Assembly (NCBI GenBank): GCA_002327445.1
Contig: DCWA01000035.1
Span: 1 to 64,000 of the forward strand
DNA from: Desulfobacteraceae bacterium UBA2174
GTDB lineage: Bacteria; Desulfobacterota; Desulfobacteria; Desulfobacterales; UBA2174
DNA length: 64,000 nucleotides
Direction: 5' to 3'
Of the stretch, positions 8,085-17,265 are shown piece after piece. The position numbers were made by a program, and so were the translations under genes. How positions within the stretch are numbered: the stretch's first letter is position 1; each line of letters begins with the position of its first letter. Under the pieces are notes generated by a model. It worked only from the letters and a program-made list of their open reading frames with translations, was not told the origin of the DNA and ran no database searches.

Positions 8085-9491
8085 ATGCCACCAAAGGATC
8101 TTCGACGACAGATTACCGATCTGCAGGAACGCCTGGACATGTGGGAGCTGATCTTCGACAGCATCCACAACGGTGCCGTGGTGACCGATGCCGACGGCTA
8201 CGTAACCCATTTCAACAAACCGTACGGGCAGTTCCTTGCCGTCGTCCCAGAAGAACAGATCGGCAAGCACTGCATGGAGGCTATCGAGAACAGCCGGATG
8301 CACGTCGTCGCCCGGACCGGCAGGGCGGAGATCAACCACATCCAGCTGATTCGCGGCCAGAACATGGTGGTCCAGCGGATTCCCATCTTGCGCGACGGGA
8401 AGGTGGTGGCCGTGTTCGGCCAAGTGATGTTCAAGGACATCCGGGACGTGGGCAAGCTGGCGCAAAACCTGTCCCTGTTGGAAAGCAAGGTGGAACTCTA
8501 CGAACGGGAGCTGATGAACCTGCGCTCCACCCGCTACACCTTCGAGAGCATCGTCGGCAACAGTTCGGCCATCCGCTCGCTGCGGCGCGAAGCCCTCCAG
8601 GCCACCGGCAACGACCTCAACGTCCTGATCACCGGTGCCAGCGGCACCGGCAAGGAGCTGTTCGCCCAGGCGATTCACCAGGGCAGCGCCCGGCGGATGT
8701 ACCCCTTCGTGCGGATCAACTGCGCCGCCATTCCCCGGGACCTGCTGGAATCGGAACTGTTCGGCTACGAAAAGGGGGCCTTCACCGGGGCACTGGCCAG
8801 CGGCAAACCGGGAAAAATCGAGCTGGCCCACAAGGGCACCCTCTTTCTGGACGAAATCGGGGATTTGCCGCTGGAGATGCAGCCCAAACTGCTCAGGGTC
8901 TTGGAAGAGAAGGAGTTCGAGCGGGTGGGCGGCAACGTCCCGCGCCACGCCAATTTCAGGGTGGTGGCCGCCACCAACCGGAACCTGGAGAAAATGATCA
9001 CCGAGGGGCGCTTCCGCAGCGACCTCTACTACCGGCTCAACGTCATTTCACTGCACATCCCGCCCTTGAGCGAGCGGCGCACCGATATCCTGGAGATCGC
9101 CCGCCACCTGGTGGCGCAACTGGCCGCCGACCAGGCCCTGCCGCCGGTCGACTTCAGCGCGGAAGCGGAAAAAGCCCTTCTGGAACACGACTGGCCCGGC
9201 AATGTCCGCGAACTGGCCAACGTGCTCGAGCGCACCGTGGCGGCCATCGACGGGCCTGTGATCCACCGCGAACACCTCCCCTTCTACCTGTGGCAGGACT
9301 GCCGGCGGATGCCGAAAACGCGCCCGGGCACCATGCGCGCCGTGCAGCAGCTCGCCGAGCGCGAGGCCATCATCGCCGCCCTCGGCGAATCCGGTTACAA
9401 CAAGGCCCGGGCCGCGGCCTTGCTGGGCATCCACCGGACCCTGCTCTACAAGAAGATAAAAAAGTACGAAATCCCGCTGAAGCCGCAGTGA
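8085..9491 (+). CDS. PAS domain sigma-54-dependent transcriptional activator
   Basis: 468-residue enhancer-binding protein. An N-terminal PAS domain (about 15-115) presumably senses a small molecule. The central AAA+ domain has Walker A GASGTGKE near 184, the sigma-54-contacting GAFTGA loop near 231, Walker B LFLDEIG near 253 and an arginine-finger region further on. A Fis-type helix-turn-helix occupies about 435-461 (NKARAAALLGIHRTLLYKKIK). The start at 8085 follows AAGGAGG at ideal spacing; an upstream in-frame ATG at 8046 lacks a ribosome-binding site. Divergent orientation from the SDR/TRAP operon and the RpoN promoter there make that operon the likely target. Confidence 0.92.
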   Translation: MPPKDLRRQITDLQERLDMWELIFDSIHNGAVVTDADGYVTHFNKPYGQFLAVVPEEQIGKHCMEAIENSRMHVVARTGRAEINHIQLIRGQNMVVQRIPILRDGKVVAVFGQVMFKDIRDVGKLAQNLSLLESKVELYERELMNLRSTRYTFESIVGNSSAIRSLRREALQATGNDLNVLITGASGTGKELFAQAIHQGSARRMYPFVRINCAAIPRDLLESELFGYEKGAFTGALASGKPGKIELAHKGTLFLDEIGDLPLEMQPKLLRVLEEKEFERVGGNVPRHANFRVVAATNRNLEKMITEGRFRSDLYYRLNVISLHIPPLSERRTDILEIARHLVAQLAADQALPPVDFSAEAEKALLEHDWPGNVRELANVLERTVAAIDGPVIHREHLPFYLWQDCRRMPKTRPGTMRAVQQLAEREAIIAALGESGYNKARAAALLGIHRTLLYKKIKKYEIPLKPQ

Positions 9492-9509
9492 TACGCCGGT
9501 CCACCAGAA

Positions 9510-9527
9510 TGTATCCGTATTGCTACA
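9510..9527. promoter_or_regulatory. Second copy of the activator-type palindrome
   Basis: TGTATCCGTATTGCTACA, preceded by AGAA, repeats the element at 8029-8046. It lies in the 49-bp gap between the convergent regulator and fumarase genes. No promoter is evident next to it; its role is unknown (decoy, looping site or remnant). Confidence 0.4.
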
Positions 9528-9540
9528 CTTTGAAAAAGCC

Positions 9541-11148
9541 TCAAATCAGCCCTTCGAAGAAGTCGTTGCCCTTGTCGTCCACCAGGATGAAGGCGGGAAA
9601 ATCCTTCACCGTGATGCGGTAGATGGCCTCCATGCCCAGCTCGGGGTACTCGATGAGTTCCATGGCGGTGATGCACTCCTTGCCCAGGCGGGCCGCCGGA
9701 CCGCCGATGGAGCCGAGGTAGAAGCCGCCGTATTTTTTGCAACTGTCCGTCACCACCCGCGTTCGGTTGCCCTTGGCCAGCATCACCATCGAGGCGCCCC
9801 GGGCCTGAAACACCGGCACGTAGGGGTCCATGCGGGCCGCGGTGGTGGGTCCGAAGCTGCCGGCGGCGTAACCCGTCGGCGTTTTGGCGGGACCGGCATA
9901 ATAAATAATATGATTCTTGAAGTAATCCGGGAGGTCTCCACCCGCTTCCAGGCGCTCCTTCAACCGGGCATGGGCGATGTCCCGAGCCACGATGATGTCG
10001 CCGTTCAGCCGCAGGGCCGTGGCCACCGGGTAACGGGAAAGCTCGGCGCGGATCTCCGCCATGGGACGATTCAGGTCGATGGACACCGCCTGACCGCTGT
10101 CGGCGGACGGCTCGGGAAGATACCGGGCCGGATCCGTCTCCAACTGCTCCAGAAAGATTCCCTCGCGGGTGATCTTGGCCTTGGCGTTGCGGTCCGCCGA
10201 ACAGCTCACTCCCATGCCGATGGGACATGAGGCCCCGTGGCGCGGCAGGCGGATCACCCGCACATCCAGACAGAAATAACGGCCGCCGAACTGCGCCCCC
10301 AGCCCCAGCTCCCGCGAAGCGGCCAGCAGTTCGGCCTCCAGGGCGAGGTCGCGGAACCCGTGGCCCGTCGGACTGCCGCTGGTGGGCAGGCTGTCGAGGT
10401 AGCCGGCCGAGGCGAGCTTGACGGTCTTCAGGTTGAACTCGGCCGAGGTGCCGCCAATGACGAAGGCGAGGTGGTACGGTGGACAGGCCGCCGTGCCCAG
10501 GGTCTTCATTTTGGCCGTGAGATGGGAAACCAGGGTCTTGGGGTTGAGCACCGCCTTGGTCTCCTGGAAGAGGTAGACCTTGTTGGCCGAACCGCCCCCC
10601 TTGGCGATGAAGAGAAACTTGTAGGCATCGCCGTCGGTGGCGTAGATGTCGATCTGGGCCGGCAGGTTGCAGGCGGTGTTCTTCTCCTCGTACATCGTGA
10701 GGGGGGCGTTCTGGCTGTAGCGCAGGTTGGTCCGGGTGTAAGCGTTGAACACCCCCCGGCTCAGGGCCGCCTCGTCCCCGCCCCCGGTCCAGACCTGCTG
10801 CCCCTTTTTGCCCATGATGATCGCCGTGCCGGTGTCCTGGCACATCGGGAAGACCATCTCGGCTGAAATCACCGCGTTCTTGAGCATTTCCAGGGCCACG
10901 AAGCGGTCGTTGGCCGAGGCTTGGGGGTCATCGAAGATCTTCCGGACCTGCGCGAGGTGGGACGGCCGCAGCAGGTGCGAGATGTCCCGGAAGGCCTGAT
11001 CGGCCAGCAGGGTGAGCGCTTCGGGCGCCACTTCGAGGATCTCGCCGTGGGGTGACGCCACGGTCTTTACGTAATCGGCACTCAGTTGACGGTAGACGGT
11101 GGTGTCCGGTCCGAGGGGCAGCAATTCCTGATAGGCGAATTCGACCAT
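9541..11148 (-). CDS. fumA: Fumarate hydratase, class I (single-chain, Fe-S)
   Basis: 535-residue class I fumarase that interconverts fumarate and malate in the (often bidirectional) citric acid cycle of sulfate reducers. The alpha-like N-terminal and beta-like C-terminal parts are fused, as in FumA/FumB. Cluster-ligand cysteines are recognisable in FPMCQDTG, AACPPYH and GASCPIGMG. The catalytic C-terminal region contains AGPAKTPTGYAAGSFGPTT and a conserved KKYGGFYLGSIGG. The ATG at 11148 follows AAGGAGATG; an upstream in-frame start was rejected. Oxygen-sensitive [4Fe-4S] chemistry fits an anaerobe. It seems to be a single transcription unit. Confidence 0.93.
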   Translation of the reverse strand: MVEFAYQELLPLGPDTTVYRQLSADYVKTVASPHGEILEVAPEALTLLADQAFRDISHLLRPSHLAQVRKIFDDPQASANDRFVALEMLKNAVISAEMVFPMCQDTGTAIIMGKKGQQVWTGGGDEAALSRGVFNAYTRTNLRYSQNAPLTMYEEKNTACNLPAQIDIYATDGDAYKFLFIAKGGGSANKVYLFQETKAVLNPKTLVSHLTAKMKTLGTAACPPYHLAFVIGGTSAEFNLKTVKLASAGYLDSLPTSGSPTGHGFRDLALEAELLAASRELGLGAQFGGRYFCLDVRVIRLPRHGASCPIGMGVSCSADRNAKAKITREGIFLEQLETDPARYLPEPSADSGQAVSIDLNRPMAEIRAELSRYPVATALRLNGDIIVARDIAHARLKERLEAGGDLPDYFKNHIIYYAGPAKTPTGYAAGSFGPTTAARMDPYVPVFQARGASMVMLAKGNRTRVVTDSCKKYGGFYLGSIGGPAARLGKECITAMELIEYPELGMEAIYRITVKDFPAFILVDDKGNDFFEGLI

Positions 11149-11234
11149 GATCGCATCTCCTTGAAGTGAGCTTAAACGGCAAGTGCCTCGAATGAGCCAC
11201 AGCCAAGGCAAAAAATTCCCGACGAGAAACTTAT

Positions 11235-13760
11235 TTAGAGGCTGGTCGCCGACGTGTCAAGCCGCGGGGCGACGCCATCCGGCGCAACCGGATCCTCTCG
11301 AGTCAGAAAGGGGGTCACCGTCACACCGCCATTGTCGATGACCACGGTAAGGGCGCCCTGCCGGTCGGTGCGCCAGATCCGGGCCCCACAGGCCTCCAGC
11401 CGTCCGATGACCTCCCGGTGCGGCATGCGGTAGCGGTTTCGCCAGCCGCAGGAGATGATCGCCTCCTTGGGGTGCACCACCTCCAGCAGGGAGGCGCTGC
11501 TGGAGGTGCGACTGCCGTGGTGGGGCACCAGGAGCACGTCGGCCGCCGCTTTGCCCCCGATCCGCGATAAAAAAGCCTGTTCGGCCGGGGCCTCGATGTC
11601 GCCGGTGAGCAGGATCGCCCCGTAGGGCGTGGACACCCTGAGCACGATGGAATCGTTGTTGGCATCTCCCGTGGGCGGCCCGGGACCTGGGGCCGGGTGC
11701 AGCATCTCGATGCCCGCATCGCCCAGGCGGCTGCGCCGCGGCAGGCGTTCAAAGGCCGGCCAGGGAATCCGCCGCCGCTCGATCGTGTCCACGAACTGCC
11801 GGTAGCCGAAGGTTTCCGCCCCCTGGTGGTTGCTCCAGACCTGGCCCACGGGGAAGTGTTCCAGCACGAACAACAGGCCGTTGAGGTGGTCGGCGTTGGC
11901 GTGGGTGAGCACCACCAGATCGACGGCGCAGATCTTCTGGTAGCGCAGAAACGGCGCCAGTATCGCTCGGCCCACATCGAAGATGCGGTTGTCGGAGAAG
12001 CCGCCGCCATCCACGATGGCCACCGCGCCTCCGGGCAGTTCCAGAACGGCGGCGCTCCCCTGCCCCACATCCAGCACGGTGGCCCTGAGATCCGAGTGCC
12101 AAAACCGTCGGTGGCCCCAGTAGAGTCCGTCAACCGTCCACCCGGCCAGCACCAGGGCAGCGAGGGCGGCCCGCCAGGGACGAACGCCGCCGGCGGCCGG
12201 CCATCGCCGCCAGGCCGCGCCGATGCCCAGAGCGGCATAGAAGAGGACGATTTCTTCGGCCCGCGGGGTGAAGGTGGCCACGGCGCTCCACGGCCAGGCG
12301 GCCATGATGTCGAGCAGATCGAGACAGGGCGCGAGCAGCAGATCGGCCAGGTGAAACCCGCAAAGCGCCAGGGAAGTGCTGATGGGCACCAGGGCCGTGC
12401 CGGCCAGGGCGGGATAGACCACGAGGATCCCCATGACCGGCACGAAGATGAAATTGGCCGCTATCCCGACCAGCGACACTTGTTGAAAAGTCTGCATCAC
12501 CACCGGCATGGTCCCGAGCGTGGCCCAGAGCGAAACCAGAAAACACTGGCGCATCCAGTTCCACAGCCACCGAACCCACCGCCGGAGCCAAGAGGGGGCG
12601 GCCTCCTCATCCGGATCCGCCTTCGGGGCCTTGGGCTGGCACCCGACCAGGATCCAGGCCACGGCAAGAAAGGAGAGCTGGAAGGAGATGGAAAACAGGG
12701 AGGGCGGATGGAGGCCGATGACCACCAGCGCCGCCAGGGCCAGGGTGTTGGGCAGATCGCGTTCCCGATCGATGAGCATGGCGCCCAGGTAGACGCTCAC
12801 CATCAGGGCGGCCCGCTCGGTGGAGGGGGACATGCCGGCCAGCACCGCATAGCCCCAGACGGCGATGGCCGAAGCCAGGGCGGCGGCTTTTTTCGTCCAG
12901 CCGCGTTCCAGCAGTAGGGGCATCCAGCCGAAGAGCCGCCGGAGCAGCCCGTACATCAGAGCCGCCACGATGGCCACGTGCAGCCCTGAAATGGCGAGGA
13001 GGTGCCCCACCCCGACCCGGTTGAAGGCGGTGCGCAGATCGTCGTCGATCCGGCTCTGGTCTCCGACGGTCAGGGCCGCGAGCACGGCGGCGCTGTCCCT
13101 CGGAAAGTTCGCCTCCAGAAGGGCACCGACGCGACGGCGGAACCGTTCCGCCATCCCCGCGACCCCGCTGTCCGTCCCCGCGGCGCTACGTTCCACCTCA
13201 TCGGCGGTGGTGTAGGCCGTGGCCCGAACCCCTTGAAAGGAGAGGTAACGCCTGTAATCGAAGCCGCCAGGATTGTGGAAGTTGCGTGGCGATCTGAGGC
13301 GGGCGGAGAAACGGAGGATGTCACCGCGGGCGAAGGCCGGCGCCAGTCCCTGGACAGTCACCCGGATGCGGCCACGGCGTGGCCCCGGCGCATCCGGTCC
13401 ACCGGGAGGGATCAGGTCCAGGTGCAGTTTCTGACGTCCAGTCGCCACCCGAGGCGAGTCGACGACCCGCCCGGCGATGGGCACCGTTCCCTGATCGACA
13501 TAATGCACGGCATGGCCGGATCGAAAAGGCGGCGCCATCCAGGGCTGTGCGGACAAATACCCCAGGGCGGCAATGAGAGCCATCGGCGCGGCGAGCTGCC
13601 AACGGTTCTTTTTCACACCGACGGCCACCGCAACCAGCGCGGCGGCCGCCCCCAGCAGAGCCGTTATCCAGTGTCCCGGGTGCCAGACGCCGACGGCACA
13701 GCCGATCATCAAAACGCCGGCCAGCGGAACCATGGGCCGATGAATCGGTTCGCAGGCCAT
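11235..13760 (-). CDS. comEC: ComEC/Rec2 DNA internalisation channel
   Basis: 841-residue inner-membrane protein predicted to move single-stranded DNA into the cytoplasm during natural transformation. N-terminal spans are followed by a soluble DUF4131-like domain, the ComEC competence domain (VGVGHLLAISGLHVAIVAA) with multiple membrane segments, and a C-terminal metallo-beta-lactamase-like domain beginning at LDVGQGSAAVLELPGG with HANADH as the metal motif. Length is normal for the family. No other competence genes occur in the window. Confidence 0.92.
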   Translation of the reverse strand: MACEPIHRPMVPLAGVLMIGCAVGVWHPGHWITALLGAAAALVAVAVGVKKNRWQLAAPMALIAALGYLSAQPWMAPPFRSGHAVHYVDQGTVPIAGRVVDSPRVATGRQKLHLDLIPPGGPDAPGPRRGRIRVTVQGLAPAFARGDILRFSARLRSPRNFHNPGGFDYRRYLSFQGVRATAYTTADEVERSAAGTDSGVAGMAERFRRRVGALLEANFPRDSAAVLAALTVGDQSRIDDDLRTAFNRVGVGHLLAISGLHVAIVAALMYGLLRRLFGWMPLLLERGWTKKAAALASAIAVWGYAVLAGMSPSTERAALMVSVYLGAMLIDRERDLPNTLALAALVVIGLHPPSLFSISFQLSFLAVAWILVGCQPKAPKADPDEEAAPSWLRRWVRWLWNWMRQCFLVSLWATLGTMPVVMQTFQQVSLVGIAANFIFVPVMGILVVYPALAGTALVPISTSLALCGFHLADLLLAPCLDLLDIMAAWPWSAVATFTPRAEEIVLFYAALGIGAAWRRWPAAGGVRPWRAALAALVLAGWTVDGLYWGHRRFWHSDLRATVLDVGQGSAAVLELPGGAVAIVDGGGFSDNRIFDVGRAILAPFLRYQKICAVDLVVLTHANADHLNGLLFVLEHFPVGQVWSNHQGAETFGYRQFVDTIERRRIPWPAFERLPRRSRLGDAGIEMLHPAPGPGPPTGDANNDSIVLRVSTPYGAILLTGDIEAPAEQAFLSRIGGKAAADVLLVPHHGSRTSSSASLLEVVHPKEAIISCGWRNRYRMPHREVIGRLEACGARIWRTDRQGALTVVIDNGGVTVTPFLTREDPVAPDGVAPRLDTSATSL

Positions 13761-13789
13761 GATCCAGAGTGCTTTTCACTGAAGGATAC

Positions 13790-13886
13790 GAAGCACGGAA
13801 TTCAAAATTCGAAACAAACGCTTTAACTCTTTGGTTTTGATCGATTGAATTTTAAATAGTTTAATTTGTTTTGAATTTCGTGCTTC
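13790..13886. repeat. AT-rich inverted repeat upstream of comEC
   Basis: The 17-nt arms 13790-13806 and 13870-13886 (GAAGCACGGAATTCAAA against GAAGCACGAAATTCAAA on the other strand) match at 16 of 17 positions around an AT-rich 63-nt centre. Words such as AAATTCG recur with 7-nt spacing on both sides, resembling the heptamer arrays elsewhere in the window. The base composition is far below the surrounding genes. It could hold the comEC promoter or be a decayed mobile repeat. Confidence 0.5.
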
Positions 13887-13983
13887 AGATTTCGAATTTA
13901 AGGTTCCCCCAGATACAGTGCTTTTATGTGACTATCGGATATGGCAGTCATTCCGAACGCAGTGAGCAACCTTGCCGCCGCCA

Positions 13984-14190
13984 AGAGATCCCTCGTCGCT
14001 TCGCTCCTCGGGATGACAGGGGCTTGGCCATGCGCTCCTCGGGATGCACACCTCCTCCCGCTGTCATCCCGAGCGTCAGCGAGGAATCTGCAGTCGGGAA
14101 TACGGCGGAAAGTATGGGCAAATTCAAAGAGATCCCTCGTCGCTTCGCTCCTCGGGATGACAGGGGCTTGGCCATGCGCTCCTCGGGATG
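13984..14190. repeat. CATCCCGAGGA-family repeats with a perfect 63-bp direct duplication
   Basis: Positions 13984-14046 and 14128-14190 are identical over 63 nt, and between them lies an inverted copy of the core (TGTCATCCCGAGCG ... GGAATCTGCAGTCGGGAAT). The same words occur at 31681-32115 and 39795-39829. Open frames crossing this area are repeat artefacts. Together with the AT-rich inverted repeat and a heptamer array they fill the 520-bp gap between comEC and murA. Confidence 0.85.
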
Positions 14191-14228
14191 ACATTATGTT
14201 TTCCTTGGGATGCCCCATGCCTCCAACA

Positions 14229-14277
14229 CCTGAAACCCGACATCCGACTTCTGATATCCGGCTTCCGATATCTGCCA
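14229..14277. repeat. Degenerate heptamer array (7 units)
   Basis: Seven successive 7-nt units from CCTGAAA to TCTGCCA, most close to TCCGATA (TATCGGA on the other strand). It lies between the dispersed repeats and the end of murA. Confidence 0.6.
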
Positions 14278-14280
14278 CCC

Positions 14281-15567
14281 TTATTCGCATTCCGGCCCCG
14301 CCACCTCTTCGCCACCCCCCGGCGCCCTGCGGATGTCGGCCCCCAGTGCGGCCAGCTTGCGCTCCAACTGCTCGTAGCCCCGGTCCAGGTGGTAGACCCG
14401 GTTGACCTCGGTGGAGCCTTCGGCCACCAGTCCGGCCAGCACCAGAGAAGCCGAGGCCCGCAGGTCGGTGGCCATCACCGGAGCGCCCGAGAGACGGCTT
14501 TGGCCCTTGACGACCGCCGTGTTGCCCGAAACCACGATGTCGGCGCCGAGGCGGCGCAATTCGCTGACATGGATGAAACGGTTTTCGAAGATCGTCTCGC
14601 TGATGACGCTCGATCCGGTGGCCACCGCCGCCAGGACCATGAACTGGGCCTGCATGTCGGTGGGAAAACCCGGGTAGGGCTGGGTCTTGATGTCCACCCC
14701 CCGCAACGCCGGAGCCCCGTGGACCCGCATCCAGCCGGCGCCGGTATCGACGCTGGCACCGGTGATCCGCAGCTTGTCGATCACCGCCTCCAGGTGGTCC
14801 GGTCGGCAGCCGTCGATTTTCACGTCGCCTCCGGTCAGGGCCGCCGCCACCATGTAAGTGCCGGTTTCGATGCGGTCCGGGATCACGGTTTGGTTTGCCG
14901 GCCTCAACCCTTCGACCCCCCGGATTTCGATGGTGGCCGTGCCCGCTCCCTGGATTCGGGCGCCCATGGCATTGAGCGCGTCGGCCAGCGCCACGATCTC
15001 CGGCTCTCGGGCCGCGTTGCGCAGGGTGGTGGTGCCCTTGGCCAGGGCCGCCGTCATCAGCAGATTCTCCGTGCCCCCCACCGTGGGGATGTCGAAGGTG
15101 ATATCGGCACCTTTCAAACGCGGGCAGGAGGCCGTGACGTACCCGTGTTCCAACTCGATGGACGCGCCAAGACGGGCCAGGGCCTTGAGATGCAGGTTGA
15201 TGGGCCGCGCGCCGATGGCGCACCCGCCCGGCAGGGAGACCCGCGCCCGCCCCAGGCGAGCCAGGATCGGCCCCAGCACCAGGATCGAAGCCCTCATCTT
15301 GCGCACGATGTCGTAGGGCGCTTCGGGATTGCAGAACCCGCCCGGATCGACCACCACGCGATGGTCCGCAAAATCCGCGGCGGCCCCGAGGTGGCGCAAC
15401 AGTTCCACCGTGCTGTGGATATCCCTGAGATCGGGCACGTTGTCATAGGTGCATGGGCCATCGGCGAGAAGGGCGGAAATCAGAATGGGAAGAGCGGCGT
15501 TCTTGGACCCGCTGGCCGTTACCGTACCGTCGAGCCGCCTACCGCCGCAGATGACGATTTTATCCAT
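14281..15567 (-). CDS. murA: UDP-N-acetylglucosamine 1-carboxyvinyltransferase (MurA)
   Basis: 428-residue cytoplasmic enzyme that transfers enolpyruvate from PEP to UDP-GlcNAc, the first committed step of peptidoglycan synthesis. The N terminus MDKIVICGGRRLDGTV with SGSKNAALP is diagnostic, and the fosfomycin-target cysteine is present in the loop LPGGCAIGARP. Length is normal (about 420). It is separated from the upstream qrc operon by a terminator at 15668-15697 and so probably has its own promoter in the intervening 100 bp. Confidence 0.97.
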   Translation of the reverse strand: MDKIVICGGRRLDGTVTASGSKNAALPILISALLADGPCTYDNVPDLRDIHSTVELLRHLGAAADFADHRVVVDPGGFCNPEAPYDIVRKMRASILVLGPILARLGRARVSLPGGCAIGARPINLHLKALARLGASIELEHGYVTASCPRLKGADITFDIPTVGGTENLLMTAALAKGTTTLRNAAREPEIVALADALNAMGARIQGAGTATIEIRGVEGLRPANQTVIPDRIETGTYMVAAALTGGDVKIDGCRPDHLEAVIDKLRITGASVDTGAGWMRVHGAPALRGVDIKTQPYPGFPTDMQAQFMVLAAVATGSSVISETIFENRFIHVSELRRLGADIVVSGNTAVVKGQSRLSGAPVMATDLRASASLVLAGLVAEGSTEVNRVYHLDRGYEQLERKLAALGADIRRAPGGGEEVAGPECE

Positions 15568-15600
15568 GAGAAGTTCCAGGTGAAAGAGTTGAAGTTGGAA

Positions 15601-15636
15601 ATCGGACCGATCCGGCCGATCCGGCCGATCCGTCCA
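15601..15636. repeat. 9-bp tandem repeat (4 units, ATCCGGCCG type)
   Basis: Units ATCGGACCG, ATCCGGCCG, ATCCGGCCG and ATCCGTCCA follow one another directly upstream of murA. Confidence 0.6.
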
Positions 15637-15660
15637 AGATCGGTCGCTTCAGTCGCTCAA

Positions 15661-15697
15661 AAACATTCGCCCGGGGCGCGCGAAGGCGGCCCGGGCG
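15661..15697 (-). terminator. Rho-independent terminator of the qrc operon
   Basis: An 8-bp stem (CGCCCGGG 15668-15675 with CCCGGGCG 15690-15697) is followed on the minus strand by AATGTTTTT. It begins about 32 nt after the stop of the last small gene of the operon. Confidence 0.7.
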
Positions 15698-15728
15698 AGT
15701 AGCGTCAAAACGGGAAAACCGAAAAACA

Positions 15729-15887
15729 TCAGTGATGGTGGGCACCCTTGCCCTGGATCGTATCCACCGCGGCCTTGATGATGCAGTAGGCCATTCCCAC
15801 CCCGATGATGGTCAGTGCGTACCACAGGCCGCCCATGAAGACCAGGTGCGACATGTCCCAGATCCATTCGAAACCAAAGGGCAACAT
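15729..15887 (-). CDS. Small single-span membrane protein, fifth gene of the qrc operon
   Basis: 52-codon frame starting MLPFGFEWIWDMSHLVF, with one clear hydrophobic span (about residues 16-40) and a short basic, histidine-rich tail ending GKGAHHH. The ATG is preceded by a strong AAGGAGGGATCG ribosome-binding site, lies 24 bp after qrcD, and is followed by the operon terminator, so it is very likely expressed with qrcABCD. I do not recognise a family. Size, topology and position suggest an accessory or assembly subunit of the Qrc complex interacting with the NrfD-like QrcD in the membrane. This is inference only. The overlapping longer frame in another phase has no support. Confidence 0.75.
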   Translation of the reverse strand: MLPFGFEWIWDMSHLVFMGGLWYALTIIGVGMAYCIIKAAVDTIQGKGAHHH

Positions 15888-15911
15888 CGATCCCTCCTTA
15901 CCTCTTTCAGG

Positions 15912-17210
15912 TTACGCCCGGGCCGGGGCGGCTTCGGCGGGCATGTCCGGGTCGGTTTCCGGTACCGCTACCGGTTCCGGCGCCGCGTTCAGTTCGACCT
16001 CGTTGGGAAACACCGGCAGATAGCGATAGCTCAGGCTCACGAGGATGATGCCGTAGGCCACGGGCAGGATGGTGGTGGCCACTTCCTGCCAGCTCGGATA
16101 GTACAGGGCCCAGGTGTCAAAGGGCATCACCGGCACGGCCATCACCTGCAGCACCATGACCCACCGGTTGATCGACACCCCGATCACTCCCAGCAGAACG
16201 GCCACGAACAGGCTGGTGGGGTTCTTGCGGCCCTTCTCGGTGATCAGGATCAGGGCCGGGATGAACCCGCCCACCACGATTTCGGCAATGAGCCAGCCGA
16301 TGTTGTAGAACCAGTTGTCGTAGAAGAAGCCGGCGCTGTAACCCGCCCCGGGAGCCGTCACCGTGAGCCAGTAGATGGTATCGATGGTCTTGGCGACGAT
16401 GTAGGTCAATATCATCCAGCCGGAGATCTTGGCCAGCAACCATACGGTGCTGTCCTTCACCAGCTTCTTGGCGGTGATCTTCTCGGTGATCTTGAGCAGA
16501 AAGATCGTGAAGCAGGGCCCGAAGGCCGCCGCGGACCAGGTGAAGAGGAAAAAGGTCCAGGGCCAGATCAAAATGCCTTCGCGAAAGGCGAAGGGTCTTC
16601 CGAAGAGCACGCCCGCCACCCCGCCCAGAGACCCCTGGTGGAAGAAGGAGAGAAAGGCGCCGGTGGCGGCGAAGACCGCCATGATCTCGTGCATGTTGTG
16701 GCCGAGGTTGTGGAAGAAGGGCACCTTGTCGATCTGGCGGTTTTCCAGGATCAGCGGCAGGTACTCGATGGTGAGCACCCCGAAGTAGCAGGTGAGACAG
16801 AAGGCCACCTCGGTGAGCATGGAATGGACGTTGGCGTGCCAGAAGATGAACCAGCTTCGTAGCGGCTGCCCCACGTCGATGGCCAGAATCAGCAGGGCCG
16901 AACTGTAGCAGATGAACCCGATGAGCACGGCGAAGTTGATGATGTTCTTCAACTCCTCCTTTCCCACCAGATATCGGAGAAAACCGGTGAAGAAAGCGCC
17001 GCCGCCCAGGGCGATGACCGCCAGATCGGCCCAGATCCACAGCGCGAACCCGTAATAGTCGTTCATGTTGGTCTGGTTGAGCCCCTTGAGCCAGCACAGG
17101 AGCATCGCATACACACCCCAGAGCAACACGATCCCCACCGCACCGATCCACAGAGCGAATTTCCACGTCGGGCAGCGCTTGACGCCTTTGGGAAATAATG
17201 CAGAATCCAT
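15912..17210 (-). CDS. qrcD: Menaquinone reductase membrane subunit QrcD (NrfD/PsrC family)
   Basis: 432-residue integral membrane protein with about ten predicted spans, the quinone-reducing subunit of the Qrc complex. The NrfD/PsrC family signature is seen in the first span region, the LTEVAFCLTCYFGVL stretch and the repeated W/H-containing membrane segments. The C-terminal tail is alanine/proline-rich. It follows qrcC by 55 bp. Together with QrcA-C it transfers electrons from periplasmic type I cytochrome c3 to menaquinone in sulfate reducers. Confidence 0.92.
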   Translation of the reverse strand: MDSALFPKGVKRCPTWKFALWIGAVGIVLLWGVYAMLLCWLKGLNQTNMNDYYGFALWIWADLAVIALGGGAFFTGFLRYLVGKEELKNIINFAVLIGFICYSSALLILAIDVGQPLRSWFIFWHANVHSMLTEVAFCLTCYFGVLTIEYLPLILENRQIDKVPFFHNLGHNMHEIMAVFAATGAFLSFFHQGSLGGVAGVLFGRPFAFREGILIWPWTFFLFTWSAAAFGPCFTIFLLKITEKITAKKLVKDSTVWLLAKISGWMILTYIVAKTIDTIYWLTVTAPGAGYSAGFFYDNWFYNIGWLIAEIVVGGFIPALILITEKGRKNPTSLFVAVLLGVIGVSINRWVMVLQVMAVPVMPFDTWALYYPSWQEVATTILPVAYGIILVSLSYRYLPVFPNEVELNAAPEPVAVPETDPDMPAEAAPARA

Positions 17211-17265
17211 GGTCTCACGACTCCTGAAAAGTTGGGTTGGTCCGCATGCGGGCCGCCGTCATGCC

